From NCBI GenBank assembly GCA_016712505.1, contig JADJQY010000002.1, forward strand, positions 124,001 through 188,000: 64,000 nucleotides of DNA, written 5' to 3'. Position 1 is the stretch's first letter. Each line of letters starts with the position of its first letter. The position numbers and the translations under genes were made by a program. Shown here piece after piece: positions 35,370 through 43,910 of the stretch. Below the pieces are notes generated by a model that saw only the letters and a list, made by a program, of their open reading frames with translations, was not told where the DNA came from and searched no databases. This DNA comes from Candidatus Eiseniibacteriota bacterium (GTDB lineage Bacteria > Eisenbacteria > RBG-16-71-46 > CAIMUX01).

Positions 35370-36573
35370 CGAGGTGCACGTGTCGGAGGAAGGTGACAGC
35401 ATCGCGTTCTCCTTCGTACCAGACTCCGACTACGATCAAATCCGGTTCTACGCCGATGCATCGGACTGGCTCACCATGGTAGATGGGGAGTCGTCGTACG
35501 ACTCAATGCTAGCAAACGGACTCGACACGACGCGCTTTGTGTTCGACCTGTCACGCACGTTGCCGCCGAACCAGCGCGTGGCCCTCTCCTTCGCCACGCG
35601 GGTGAACGAAGAGGACGCGGTGCGCATGTTCACCGACTTTCTGGTCGAGACCGCAGCACCGGAGGTCTCCTTCGCCCTGCAGAAACTCGAGTCGACGCTC
35701 ACCGGCGGCTGCTCCTGCACCGGCGGGCGCTCCGCCTACCGTCTCCGACCGACGCTGCGGAACACCGGGAACGCGGACGCCGACTCGGTCGAAGTGTTGC
35801 TCGGCTGGTCGGGGGCGGATGCGGTGTTGTGCTCTGGCGGCGACGCGATCTGGATGACCGTACCGGCACACGGCGAGGCCACGGCCACGACCGGCTTCCA
35901 GTTCTGCGACTCACCGACGACGCGGACGCTTCGCGTGGAGTCCCTGACCATCCGGCGGACGGTGAATGGGGTGATCGACACGCTGCAGGTGGTCGATCCG
36001 GCCACGGCATACAATCCGTGGCCTCTCGGGGGATCGACCTACCAGGTCGCTACGCTGGACGGCTATTCCACCGTCGACGGTTTCCGCGCACAGTGGACGG
36101 AGCCGGCGGCCTACCAGAGCAGCAGCACCGAGCCGATTGGGTACCACGTCTACATCGACAGTGCCGGCGTGCAGCGGCGGTACACGCGCGACATGCTCAG
36201 CGAGGCCGCACAGGCCTGGACCTTGGGGCAGCCGCGACGAGACGAAAACGGGAATGTCATCGACTACAAGGTCGGAGTGAGCGCGGTCAGCTCCAACCGA
36301 ATCGAGGCGCCGATCCGTTGGACCGGGTTGCGCGAGACCTCGCTTCTACCCCGGCCGGGCTGGCCGAGACGGATGCCCACGGGGGCGGCAAAGTCCGTCC
36401 TGGCGGTCGACCTCGATGACGACGGCGACCTGGAGATCCTGGCCGGCGGCCGCGTGCTCGCGGCTTGGGATCCGGACGGAGATCCGGTTGCGGCAGCCGG
36501 CCTCGACGGGCTGCTCTACAACCCGATTGCCGACAGCCAGATCGACACCGAGTCGGATCTGAACATCTGGGGG
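35320..36573 (+). CDS. middle fragment of the C25-like/FG-GAP giant protein
   Basis: This frame carries the continuation of the gene started at 32379, from about 35360 on: beta-sandwich (CARDB-like) sequence (RSAYRLRPTLRNTGNADADSV), a fibronectin-III-like stretch (GFRAQWTEPAAYQ...PIGYHVYID) and the start of an FG-GAP/VCBS propeller (VLAVDLDDDGDLEILAGG). At 36569-36573 a run of five G shifts the frame: removing one G gives WGELAAGDVDTDGETEIAM in the third frame. The open frame beyond that, to 37329, is not meaningful. There is no start codon with a ribosome binding site, so it is not an independent gene. Confidence 0.7.
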
Positions 36574-36622
36574 CGAGCTTGCGGCCGGCGATGTCGACAC
36601 GGACGGAGAGACCGAGATCGCG

Positions 36623-38125
36623 ATGTTGTTCGGCGATGGGAAGCTCCGGATGATCGACGAGGATGGTTCGGCGCACTGGTCCATTCCGATCACGGTGAAC
36701 GCGCGTTCGACGCCAACCCTGGCCGACCTGGATCAGGACGGGGATCTGGAGGTCATCCTGAACGGGCTGGATGGCGGCGACCTCTACGTGTGGCACAAGA
36801 ATGGAACCAACTTCCGGACCAACAACAATCGCTACGTCGATCTGAGCCTCGCGAATCAGGTGAACTACTCGGGCGTGGCGGTGGCGGACGTGGACTCGAC
36901 CTCTCCGGGGCTCGAGATCGCGCAGTCGCTCTTCAATGGCGAGGTCAAACTCTGGAAGACCCAGACCGGGAGCGGCAATCCTGCAGCCGTCTGGGTCAAG
37001 GGCCCGTGCGACAGCCCTCCGTGCGGGGGCGCCGTCACGACGCCGGCGATCGCGGACGTGAATGCCGACGACGTTCCGGATGTGATCGTGGCCTCCAAGG
37101 GGACCTGGCGGAAAGCGGCGACCTTCAAGGGACAAACGGGGGGCTTCAGCGCCACCTGGCGCGGGAAGAACAGCTCGCAGCAGTCGGACACGCTCCAATA
37201 CCACTGGCTCCACCTCCCGCCGGATCCCATGCCCTACCCGGCCATCGCGGAGCTGGATCCAAGCGGAAACGGCGTTCCCGAGGTGTTCATGGGGCGAGGG
37301 CGGTATCCCGAGGAGCGCCTGATCGATGACGATGATGATCACAACACGATGAGCGTGGGGCTGCTCTTCAACCGCGGCGCCGTCCCCAGCGGTGAGTATC
37401 TCGGTCGAGTGACGACCCTGACCGACTCGGTGCCCCGACCCGGACGACTGCGGGAGTACCAGGGAATCACCCGCGGCAATCCGATCCTGGGGGACATCGA
37501 CGGAGATGGTCGCCAGGAACTGATCGTCGGGTCCAATCATGGTGCGCTCTTCGCCTGGGAGTTCACGCCGACGAGCGGGGATAGCTTCGCCGTGAACCCG
37601 GAGCCGGGGTGGCCGCTGCAGTTCAGCGACCTTCCGTGCAACCCCTCGTTCGCCGACCTGGACCAGAGTGGGGATACGCTGCAACTGATCGTGGGGCTGG
37701 AGGACGGTCACGTCTACGTATACGACCTGCCCGAGATGACGGCGGACGACGTGCAGTGGCCAACGGCGCAATACGATGTCGCCCGAACGGGAGCGTATCC
37801 GAACTTCTGGCTGGAGTCGCCCCGAACACCCACCTCGGGCGGACCGTCGTTCGACGACCGCATGCGAAGCGGCCCCAATCCGTTCGGTCCGGAGACCGCG
37901 ATCCGGTTCCGGCTGCGGGAGCGCGGGACCGTGATGCTGGCGGTCTACGACGCGGGTGGGCGTGAGGTGAAGCGACTCTGGTCGGGGGAACTCGAAGCGG
38001 GAAGGCATGAGTTCGAGTGGAACGGTCGCGACGATCAGGATCGTCGGGTGGCCAGTGGAGTCTACTTCCTGAAGCTCTCGGGCGCATCGGGTACCCAGAC
38101 CCGGCGCCTGGTGCTGGCACGATAA
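36623..38125 (+). CDS. C-terminal fragment of the C25-like/FG-GAP giant protein with FlgD/T9SS-like sorting domain
   Basis: Third frame of the same gene, coding in reality from about 36574. It contains FG-GAP/VCBS repeats (TPTLADLDQDGDLEVILNGL, TPAIADVNADDVPDVIVAS, NPILGDIDGDGRQELIVG) with their Asp-rich calcium loops, and a C-terminal FlgD-Ig-like sorting domain (VMLAVYDAGGREVKRLWSG ending TRRLVLAR). With both frame errors corrected the protein would be ~1915 residues. It ends 10 bases before the next FG-GAP gene, so the two are probably cotranscribed. Confidence 0.8.
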   Translation: MLFGDGKLRMIDEDGSAHWSIPITVNARSTPTLADLDQDGDLEVILNGLDGGDLYVWHKNGTNFRTNNNRYVDLSLANQVNYSGVAVADVDSTSPGLEIAQSLFNGEVKLWKTQTGSGNPAAVWVKGPCDSPPCGGAVTTPAIADVNADDVPDVIVASKGTWRKAATFKGQTGGFSATWRGKNSSQQSDTLQYHWLHLPPDPMPYPAIAELDPSGNGVPEVFMGRGRYPEERLIDDDDDHNTMSVGLLFNRGAVPSGEYLGRVTTLTDSVPRPGRLREYQGITRGNPILGDIDGDGRQELIVGSNHGALFAWEFTPTSGDSFAVNPEPGWPLQFSDLPCNPSFADLDQSGDTLQLIVGLEDGHVYVYDLPEMTADDVQWPTAQYDVARTGAYPNFWLESPRTPTSGGPSFDDRMRSGPNPFGPETAIRFRLRERGTVMLAVYDAGGREVKRLWSGELEAGRHEFEWNGRDDQDRRVASGVYFLKLSGASGTQTRRLVLAR

Positions 38126-38135
38126 GGAGGCGAAC

Positions 38136-39668
38136 ATGCGAGTCAATCGTCGACACTGCTCTTGGCCTCACGCAGCGACCGCTTGCCTGCCGTTCATCCT
38201 CGCCCTCGTTCCGTTCGAGCAGGTGTCAGCCGGCATCTGGTTCGACGATCCGGTGAGCTACTCCGTGCCGAAGACACCGCGGGGCTTGAGCGTCGGACAC
38301 CTGAACGACGATCCTTATCTGGACGTGTTCGTCGCCGCCTCGAATAGCAATAGTGCAACCGGTTATCTCTACCTGAATGATGGGCTCGGCGGGCTCGTCG
38401 CTGGCCCCACCGTGGCGATCACGCCGGGCTACGAGAGGCACGCCCTTGGCGACTTCAACGGCGATGGGCGAACCGACATCGCGGTGTCTGGCTCCCCAAC
38501 CCGTGTCTACTACGCGAGTGCCGAATACACCTACCCAGGCCCTGCGGTGGTAGCGCCAATTGGGGGAGGGGGGACTCAGCACTTCGGGGTGATGCACGCC
38601 ATCGACATGGATTTGGATGGCTACTGCGACCTGATCGGGCGCCGGAAAAACGAGTGGCCGCAGCAACCGTTCGTCACGATCGTGTGGGGGAGTCCGACCG
38701 GTCTCGTGCCGGGCAACACGCAGATGGAGGTCGACATCGTCGAGGACACGGGATGTGACCACAGCATCACGTACTCCTCGGTGATCGACATTGCGGTGGC
38801 GGATGCGGATACGGACGGAGATCTGGACGTGGTGGTGAGCGCGATTCGGGACTGGGGGGGAAGCGAGCCGGCGAACTGCGAACGGCGGGGCATTGGCGTG
38901 ATCTGGTGCGATGGGCCAAGGCTGTATCGAGAGACCGAGGAGTGGTTGGTGAGGGAACAGTTTCCGACCCCCGTGGATGCCTTCTACATGCTCAAGGTGC
39001 TGACACTGGGCGAGGATTCAGAGCCGGACATCGCCATGATCGACGGCATCACCCACAAGGTGATGTACTCGGAGGGAGCCGGCGCGTGGCGAGCTCCGGA
39101 GCCGACCGGCCTCCCTGGTGGGTGGAGTGTCATGGCAGACTTCGACGGCGATGACGTGCTGGATGCGGTTGATGGTGTCTATGGAAAGATGTGGGTCAAT
39201 CGTGGACGGTCGCCATCGGGGTTTGATCTGATCGAGTCACCCGACGTTGCGGGATTGACGCCGAGCGCCGCGGGGGATTTGGATGGGGATGGGGCGCTGG
39301 ACGTCGTGAGCTACGTCTACCCGACGACGACGATGATGGTGCATCGCAACATCGCACCGCTGGCGACGGGAGTTCCGGAGAGGGTCGATGATCGGCGTCT
39401 GCGAGCGGTGCCGTCAGTGGCGTCGCGCGGAGTCGTACGATTCGAGCGGACGGGGATCGACGGTCAGGCGGGAGCGGGGTTGAGAGTGGCGGTGCGCGAT
39501 GTGCTGGGGCGAGTGGTGTGGCGCGGAACTTCGGTGGAGAGTCCGAACGGAGTCGCAACGTGGAATCTCACCGACCTACGGGGGGGACCGGTGCCGGCGG
39601 GGGTTTATTTCGCGGCGGAGGCCGGGACTTCGCCCGGTGACGCGGTGCGGGTGCTCGTGATCCGGTAG
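38136..39668 (+). CDS. secreted FG-GAP/VCBS repeat protein
   Basis: 510 residues from ATG 38136 with ggagg 6 bases upstream. Signal peptide (ATACLPFILALVPFEQVSA), then about five FG-GAP/VCBS blades with Asp/Asn loops (GDFNGDGRTDIAVSG, AVADADTDGDLDVVVSAI, MADFDGDDVLDAVDGV, AGDLDGDGALDVVSYV) forming a putative beta-propeller, and a C-terminal FlgD/T9SS-like region (RVAVRDVLGRVVWRGTSVE ending AVRVLVIR). Domain set and position suggest a cell-surface partner of the preceding giant protein. Function unknown. Confidence 0.85.
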   Translation: MRVNRRHCSWPHAATACLPFILALVPFEQVSAGIWFDDPVSYSVPKTPRGLSVGHLNDDPYLDVFVAASNSNSATGYLYLNDGLGGLVAGPTVAITPGYERHALGDFNGDGRTDIAVSGSPTRVYYASAEYTYPGPAVVAPIGGGGTQHFGVMHAIDMDLDGYCDLIGRRKNEWPQQPFVTIVWGSPTGLVPGNTQMEVDIVEDTGCDHSITYSSVIDIAVADADTDGDLDVVVSAIRDWGGSEPANCERRGIGVIWCDGPRLYRETEEWLVREQFPTPVDAFYMLKVLTLGEDSEPDIAMIDGITHKVMYSEGAGAWRAPEPTGLPGGWSVMADFDGDDVLDAVDGVYGKMWVNRGRSPSGFDLIESPDVAGLTPSAAGDLDGDGALDVVSYVYPTTTMMVHRNIAPLATGVPERVDDRRLRAVPSVASRGVVRFERTGIDGQAGAGLRVAVRDVLGRVVWRGTSVESPNGVATWNLTDLRGGPVPAGVYFAAEAGTSPGDAVRVLVIR

Positions 39669-39696
39669 ACCCCCGGCAACTCGTCCGAGGCAACTC

Positions 39697-39730
39697 GAGG
39701 CCACCCATGGAGTGATCCGCGGGTGGCCTT
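39697..39730 (+). terminator. 10-bp hairpin downstream of FG-GAP gene
   Basis: gaggccaccc (39697-39706) pairs with gggtggcctt (39721-39730) with a terminal G-U, loop of 14 nt ending atccgc, 28 bases after the stop. It is followed by cgtg, as is the hairpin at 31993-32028. No T tract. Confidence 0.55.
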
Positions 39731-39821
39731 CGTGAGAATGACGTCAGACCCGGGTCGGGGACCGGTTCGGCGACGCACGCCAGAGGCCAAAGGATGGCGC
39801 ATCAGGCGGCGAGGATTGAGA

Positions 39822-39849
39822 TTGACCGAGGTTGGGCCTGTGCTATGCT
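39822..39849 (+). promoter_or_regulatory. candidate sigma-70-type promoter upstream of nuo operon
   Basis: TTGACC at 39822-39827 and TATGCT at 39844-39849 are separated by 16 bases. This is the best -35/-10 pair in the gap before nuoA and would give an untranslated leader of about 420 nt. Vegetative promoter consensus in this phylum is unknown. Confidence 0.4.
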
Positions 39850-40276
39850 GCGCCGTCGCTTCTTGAGAAAACTTTCCCAAGCGAGCGATTTGGGGGGGGC
39901 GGCGCGAACGTAGGGAGCTCGCGTCGAGAGTGTCGCGGAGAGCGGTTCTCACCATCTTGGTGTTTCCCGCGGAGCCACTGAGTGGGCTCGCGTGCGGGGG
40001 TGAGGGCGGGCGACGCGCACCTGGTCGGAGATGGAGCGGATGTGGGCGCGTGGGGTCGAGGGACCGACGATCGTGGCCTGCGTTCGGCATCGATCTTCTG
40101 ACTCTTCCAAGGGGAGTTGCTCGCGACGTCTGGGGCGCGATCATCTGGTGAAAGTCGGCTTCGCGTGGGAAGCGGCGTTGCGTGAAGGGCGGCGCGGCGC
40201 GAAGGGCGGCTTCGCCTGAAGGACGGGCTTCCGCGGAGCGGCATCGCGTGGGGCTTCGAGACTGGCCGGAGGATGT

Positions 40277-40633
40277 GTGGCCAACTCCTACATACCGCTC
40301 GTCTTCGTGATCCTGCTCGCCGCGCTCATACCGGCGATCTTCATGATCCTCTCGAACATGCTCGGGACCAAGAAGCCGAGCGAGGCGAAGTTCGTCCCGT
40401 ACGAATCGGGAATTCTCCCCTCGACCAACGCGAATCAGCGCTTCCCGGTGAAGTTCTACCTGGTGGCGGTGCTGTTTCTGATCTTCGATGTGGAGGCGGT
40501 CTTCCTCTTCCCCTGGGCGGTGCGATTCCGCGAGCTGGGGATGTTCGGATTCGGCGAGATGATCGTGTTTCTCGCCGTTCTGGTGCTGGGACTGGTCTAT
40601 GCATGGAGGCGTGGCGCACTGAAGTGGGATTGA
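40277..40633 (+). CDS. nuoA: NADH-quinone oxidoreductase subunit A
   Basis: A 118-residue protein with three membrane segments (~5-28, ~62-84, ~90-112). Contains the family's loop (KFVPYESGILPSTNANQRF) and KFYLVAVLFLIFDVEAVFLFPW, the most conserved NuoA block. GTG start behind cggagga. First gene of the complex I operon. Confidence 0.96.
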   Translation: MANSYIPLVFVILLAALIPAIFMILSNMLGTKKPSEAKFVPYESGILPSTNANQRFPVKFYLVAVLFLIFDVEAVFLFPWAVRFRELGMFGFGEMIVFLAVLVLGLVYAWRRGALKWD

Positions 40634-40721
40634 TCAGCCGCCGCGCGGGTCACGCCGTGGTCGGACACGCGTCCGCCGAGGCGGGTCAGGGATCGTGGGG
40701 CAGCGGATGGCGAGGAGCAAG

Positions 40722-41357
40722 ATGGCGAGTGACAAGCAGAGTTCCGGAGGGGCTGACCCGGTGAACGACGGTCGGGGCCGCACCGATCCGGTGCTGCGCA
40801 GCGAACAACGCGTGGGGCGCGACGCGGGCCTGGCGGCGCCGGCGGGTGCGCACGCGCGCGGCGGCGCCTATCTGACCCCGGTCGGAGTCGAGCACGAGGC
40901 GGCGCTGAGCGAGGGGATCATGCTGACCAAGCTGGACGCGGTAGTTGCCTGGGGGCGGAAAAACTCCCTCTGGCCGATCCCGTTCGGCACCGCCTGCTGC
41001 GGGATCGAGTTCATGGGGGTGGTCTCGAGCGTGTTCGACCTCTCGCGCTTCGGCGCGGAGCTGGTCCGCTTCTCGCCGCGTCAGGCCGATCTGATGATCA
41101 TCGCAGGCACCATCACCTACAAGATGGGGCCGGTGATCCGCCGTATCTACGACCAGATGTCGGAACCGAAGTATGTGATCGCGATGGGGGTTTGCGCCTC
41201 CTCGGGCGGATTCTACGACAACTACTGCACGATGCAGGGGGTCGACAAGATCCTCCCGGTCGACTACTACGTGGCGGGATGCCCGCCGCGGCCGGAATCG
41301 GTGCTGCAGGCGGTGATCGAGCTGCAGGGGCGCCTGACCCGCACGAAGCAGGTGTAG
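40722..41357 (+). CDS. nuoB: NADH-quinone oxidoreductase subunit B
   Basis: 211 residues from ATG 40722, chosen for the gaggag four bases upstream; GTG 40695 or ATG 40707 would add up to nine residues. The core (~60-211) carries the N2 4Fe-4S ligands: adjacent Cys92-Cys93 in TACCGIEF, Cys in GVCASSGG and Cys in GCPPRPE. The first ~55 residues are an unusual Gly/Arg/Ala-rich, probably disordered extension not seen in standard NuoB. N2 is the last iron-sulfur centre before quinone. Confidence 0.94.
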   Translation: MASDKQSSGGADPVNDGRGRTDPVLRSEQRVGRDAGLAAPAGAHARGGAYLTPVGVEHEAALSEGIMLTKLDAVVAWGRKNSLWPIPFGTACCGIEFMGVVSSVFDLSRFGAELVRFSPRQADLMIIAGTITYKMGPVIRRIYDQMSEPKYVIAMGVCASSGGFYDNYCTMQGVDKILPVDYYVAGCPPRPESVLQAVIELQGRLTRTKQV

Positions 41358-41459
41358 GCGGGGGCGCCGAGGCGGAGGAGCGCAGGCCGGTACAGGCAAT
41401 GAAGGACTCGCAGGTAGGGACTCGCAGTTAGGCAGGCGTTGGCGGATTGGGGAGAATCC

Positions 41460-43202
41460 ATGTCGACCGCGACCGAGAACAAGAGCGACTTCAGCGAGCT
41501 GGCGCAGAAGCTGGGGGCGGGGTTCCTTTCCGGGACCACCGGCGAAGAGCGGGCGGGTCTCTTTCCCATCGTCTGGGTGAAGCGCGAGGCGCTCCCGGAG
41601 GCGCTGCGCTTTCTGAAGGAGAGCCCCTCCTACCGCATGCATCAGCTCTCCGATCTGACCGCGATCGATCGCCTCTACGATCCTGCCCCGCACGGCGACC
41701 GGTTCGAGTTGGTCTACTGCCTGCACAACCTGGAGACGGAACGCCGGGTGGTGGTCAAGGCCTCGGTGCCGGAGTCCGACCTCCTGGTCGAGAGCGCGAC
41801 CCCGCTCTGGCGCGCGGCCAACTGGGCCGAGCGCGAGGTGTTCGACCAGTACGGCATCCGCTTCAAGAATCATCCGAACCTCCGGCGCTTGCTGAACCAT
41901 CGCGAATTCGTCGGGCACCCGCTGCGCAAGGACTACGACATCTTTCGCGGGCAGTGGTTGACCGAGGCGGACGACCTGATGGAGGAGATGGAACTCCGTC
42001 GTCGGGAGAAGGGAACGCCGGCGGTTCACGACGAACCGGGCGAGACGATGATCCTGAACATCGGGCCGTCGCATCCGGCAACCCATGGCACCTTGCGGAG
42101 CCTGGTCGAGCTGGACGGGGAGACGATCCTGCACGCCGTGCCGGAAATCGGCTATCTCCACCGCGGCTTCGAGAAGTCGGCCGAGACCCATGAATACAAC
42201 CAGGTGATCCCGTATACCGATCGCCTGAACTACTGTTCCGCCCTCTCGAACAACGTCGGCTACGCCAAGGCGGTAGAGCAGCTCTGCGGCATCGAGGTGC
42301 CCGAGCGGTGCCAGTACATCCGGGTCATTCTCTGTGAATTGAATCGGATCATGGATCACCTGGTGGGGAACGGCGCGAACATCGTCGACCTCGGGGCGCT
42401 GACCAACTTCTGGTACCTCTTCAACCTGCGCGAGAAGATCTACACCGTGATCGAGGGGCTGACCGGCGCGCGCCTGACCAACTCCTACACGCGGATCGGC
42501 GGGCTGTGGGCCGACGCGACCGACGAATTCCTGGCCCAGACCCGCGCGGTGCTCAAGGAAGTGCCGAGGCATGTGGGCGACACCCTGAAGCTGGTGGCGC
42601 GGAATCGCATCTTCATCGACCGCTGCGTCGGGGTGGGCAAGATCTCGGTCGACGACGCGATCTCCTTCGGCATGACCGGGCCGTGCCTGCGGGCGACCGG
42701 GCTGGAGTACGACCTGCGGAAGAACGCACCTTACTACGTCTACGACCGGTTCAAGTTCGAGGTGCCGACAGGGCATCAGGGCGACACCTACGACCGGATC
42801 ATGGTCCGGTTCGAGGAGTGTCTGCAGAGTGTGAAGATCATCGAGCAGGCGCTGGATCAGATGCCCAAGGGTCCGTTCCGGGCCGATCATCCGCTGGCCG
42901 TGATGCCGGAGAAGAAGGACACCTACGGCAGCATCGAGGGGCTGGTCAACCACTTCAAGGTGGTGATGCACGGCATCTCCCCGCCGAAGGGGGAAGTGTA
43001 CGACTGCACCGAGTCGCCGAACGGGGAGCTGGGCTTCTACGTGGTGAGCGACGGGACGATGCGGCCCTACAAGTGCAAGGTGCGTCCGCCCTGCTTCTAT
43101 ACCTACGCCGCCTTCCCGCAGATGGCGGAGGGGGGGCTGATCGCCGACGCGGTCGCGGTGTTGGGAAGCATCAACATCATCGCGGGAGAGCTCGACCGGT
43201 AG
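41460..43202 (+). CDS. nuoCD: fused NADH-quinone oxidoreductase subunits C and D
   Basis: A 580-residue fusion. NuoC (30-kDa subunit) occupies ~30-180 (YRMHQLSDLTAIDRLYD, ANWAEREVFDQYGIRFKNHP). A ~15-residue linker (RRREKGTPAVHDEPGE) leads to NuoD (~200-580; MILNIGPSHPATHGTLR, PEIGYLHRGFEKSAE, ending LGSINIIAGELDR), which lines the quinone site with NuoB. ATG 41460 follows ggggaga. The fusion is also known in enterobacteria and some Bacteroidota. Nothing catalytic appears to be missing. Confidence 0.96.
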   Translation: MSTATENKSDFSELAQKLGAGFLSGTTGEERAGLFPIVWVKREALPEALRFLKESPSYRMHQLSDLTAIDRLYDPAPHGDRFELVYCLHNLETERRVVVKASVPESDLLVESATPLWRAANWAEREVFDQYGIRFKNHPNLRRLLNHREFVGHPLRKDYDIFRGQWLTEADDLMEEMELRRREKGTPAVHDEPGETMILNIGPSHPATHGTLRSLVELDGETILHAVPEIGYLHRGFEKSAETHEYNQVIPYTDRLNYCSALSNNVGYAKAVEQLCGIEVPERCQYIRVILCELNRIMDHLVGNGANIVDLGALTNFWYLFNLREKIYTVIEGLTGARLTNSYTRIGGLWADATDEFLAQTRAVLKEVPRHVGDTLKLVARNRIFIDRCVGVGKISVDDAISFGMTGPCLRATGLEYDLRKNAPYYVYDRFKFEVPTGHQGDTYDRIMVRFEECLQSVKIIEQALDQMPKGPFRADHPLAVMPEKKDTYGSIEGLVNHFKVVMHGISPPKGEVYDCTESPNGELGFYVVSDGTMRPYKCKVRPPCFYTYAAFPQMAEGGLIADAVAVLGSINIIAGELDR

Positions 43203-43223
43203 CGAACGCGCCCCTCCGGGGGC

Positions 43224-43293
43224 GGACTGGGTACGTCGGACTGGGTACGTCGGACTGGGTCAGTTGGATTGGGTCAGTTGGATTGGGTCAATC
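43224..43293. repeat. 14-bp tandem repeat (five copies) in the nuoCD-nuoE spacer
   Basis: Five consecutive 14-mers: ggactgggtacgtc (twice), ggactgggtcagtt, ggattgggtcagtt, ggattgggtcaatc. The first two are identical; later copies drift stepwise, as expected of a minisatellite grown by slippage. It lies inside the operon, 22 bases after nuoCD and 44 bases before nuoE, in noncoding sequence. Confidence 0.85.
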
Positions 43294-43336
43294 GGACGGT
43301 GTCGATTCGGAAGGCCGAGGGTGCCAGGGGAACGAG

Positions 43337-43909
43337 ATGCAGCCATACGCGATTGCCAAGGAAGACCCGCGCAGTCGGACCGCGTGCCACCTCGAGCGCC
43401 TGGGGCGCGCGGTGCAGTTCAGCCCGAGCGCCCAGAAGGAGTTCGAGGAGCTGATCACCCGCTATCCCAACAAGCAGGCGGCGGTGCTCCCGACCCTCTG
43501 GCTGGCCCAGCGCGAGTTCGGCTGGATCTCGATGGAGGCGGTCGACTACGTGGCCGGGCTGTGTGAGCTGGCACCGTCCCACGTCTACGGGGTGGTCAGT
43601 TTCTACACCATGTACAACCGCCGCCCGGTGGGAAAGTACCTGCTCCAGCTCTGCACCAACCTCTCCTGCCAGTTGATGGGGGCGGAGGAGATCCTCGCCG
43701 CGCTCGAGCAGAAGCTTGGTGTCGGTCTGAACGACACCACAATCGACGCGATGTTCACCCTGCTCGAGGTGGAGTGCCTGGCTGATTGCGAGCACGCGCC
43801 GATGATCCAGGTCAATGACACCTTCATCGGACCGCTGACCCCGGCCTCGGCCGGGCAGCTGATCGACGACCTCCGCGCCAAGGGGCTGCCGCCCGAAGGG
43901 GGCCGCTGA
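43337..43909 (+). CDS. nuoE: NADH-quinone oxidoreductase subunit E
   Basis: 190 residues from ATG 43337 (RBS agggg). Thioredoxin-fold 24-kDa subunit holding the N1a 2Fe-2S cluster: Cys ligands in LCTNLSCQLMG and VECLADCEHAP (C-x4-C ... C-x3-C). The N-terminal helical part (SPSAQKEFEELITRYPNKQA) is typical. Stop is 1 base before nuoF. Part of the NADH-dehydrogenase module. Confidence 0.96.
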   Translation: MQPYAIAKEDPRSRTACHLERLGRAVQFSPSAQKEFEELITRYPNKQAAVLPTLWLAQREFGWISMEAVDYVAGLCELAPSHVYGVVSFYTMYNRRPVGKYLLQLCTNLSCQLMGAEEILAALEQKLGVGLNDTTIDAMFTLLEVECLADCEHAPMIQVNDTFIGPLTPASAGQLIDDLRAKGLPPEGGR

Positions 43910-43910
43910 G

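Larger units (their letters stand above)
39669..40276. other. 608-bp intergenic region between secreted-protein island and nuo operon
   Basis: Contains the terminator hairpin at its left end and a promoter-like pair at 39822-39849. The ~430-nt stretch from there to nuoA contains a run of eight or so G (39891-39899) and a short direct repeat (gaagggcggc, twice near 40184-40212). Short open frames here lack ribosome binding sites and resemble nothing. A long structured leader for the nuo mRNA is possible, but I recognise no known riboswitch. Confidence 0.55.

Noticed and set aside
39850..40276. Small genes in the leader of the nuo operon
   Set aside because: Short frames (for example around 39930-40151 and 40031-40219) lack ribosome binding sites, are Arg/Gly-rich and match nothing known.
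43224..43293. CRISPR-like array
   Set aside because: Repeats are 14 bp with no spacers; the repeats at 59451-59553 and 62189-62251 likewise have no spacers, and no cas genes are present.
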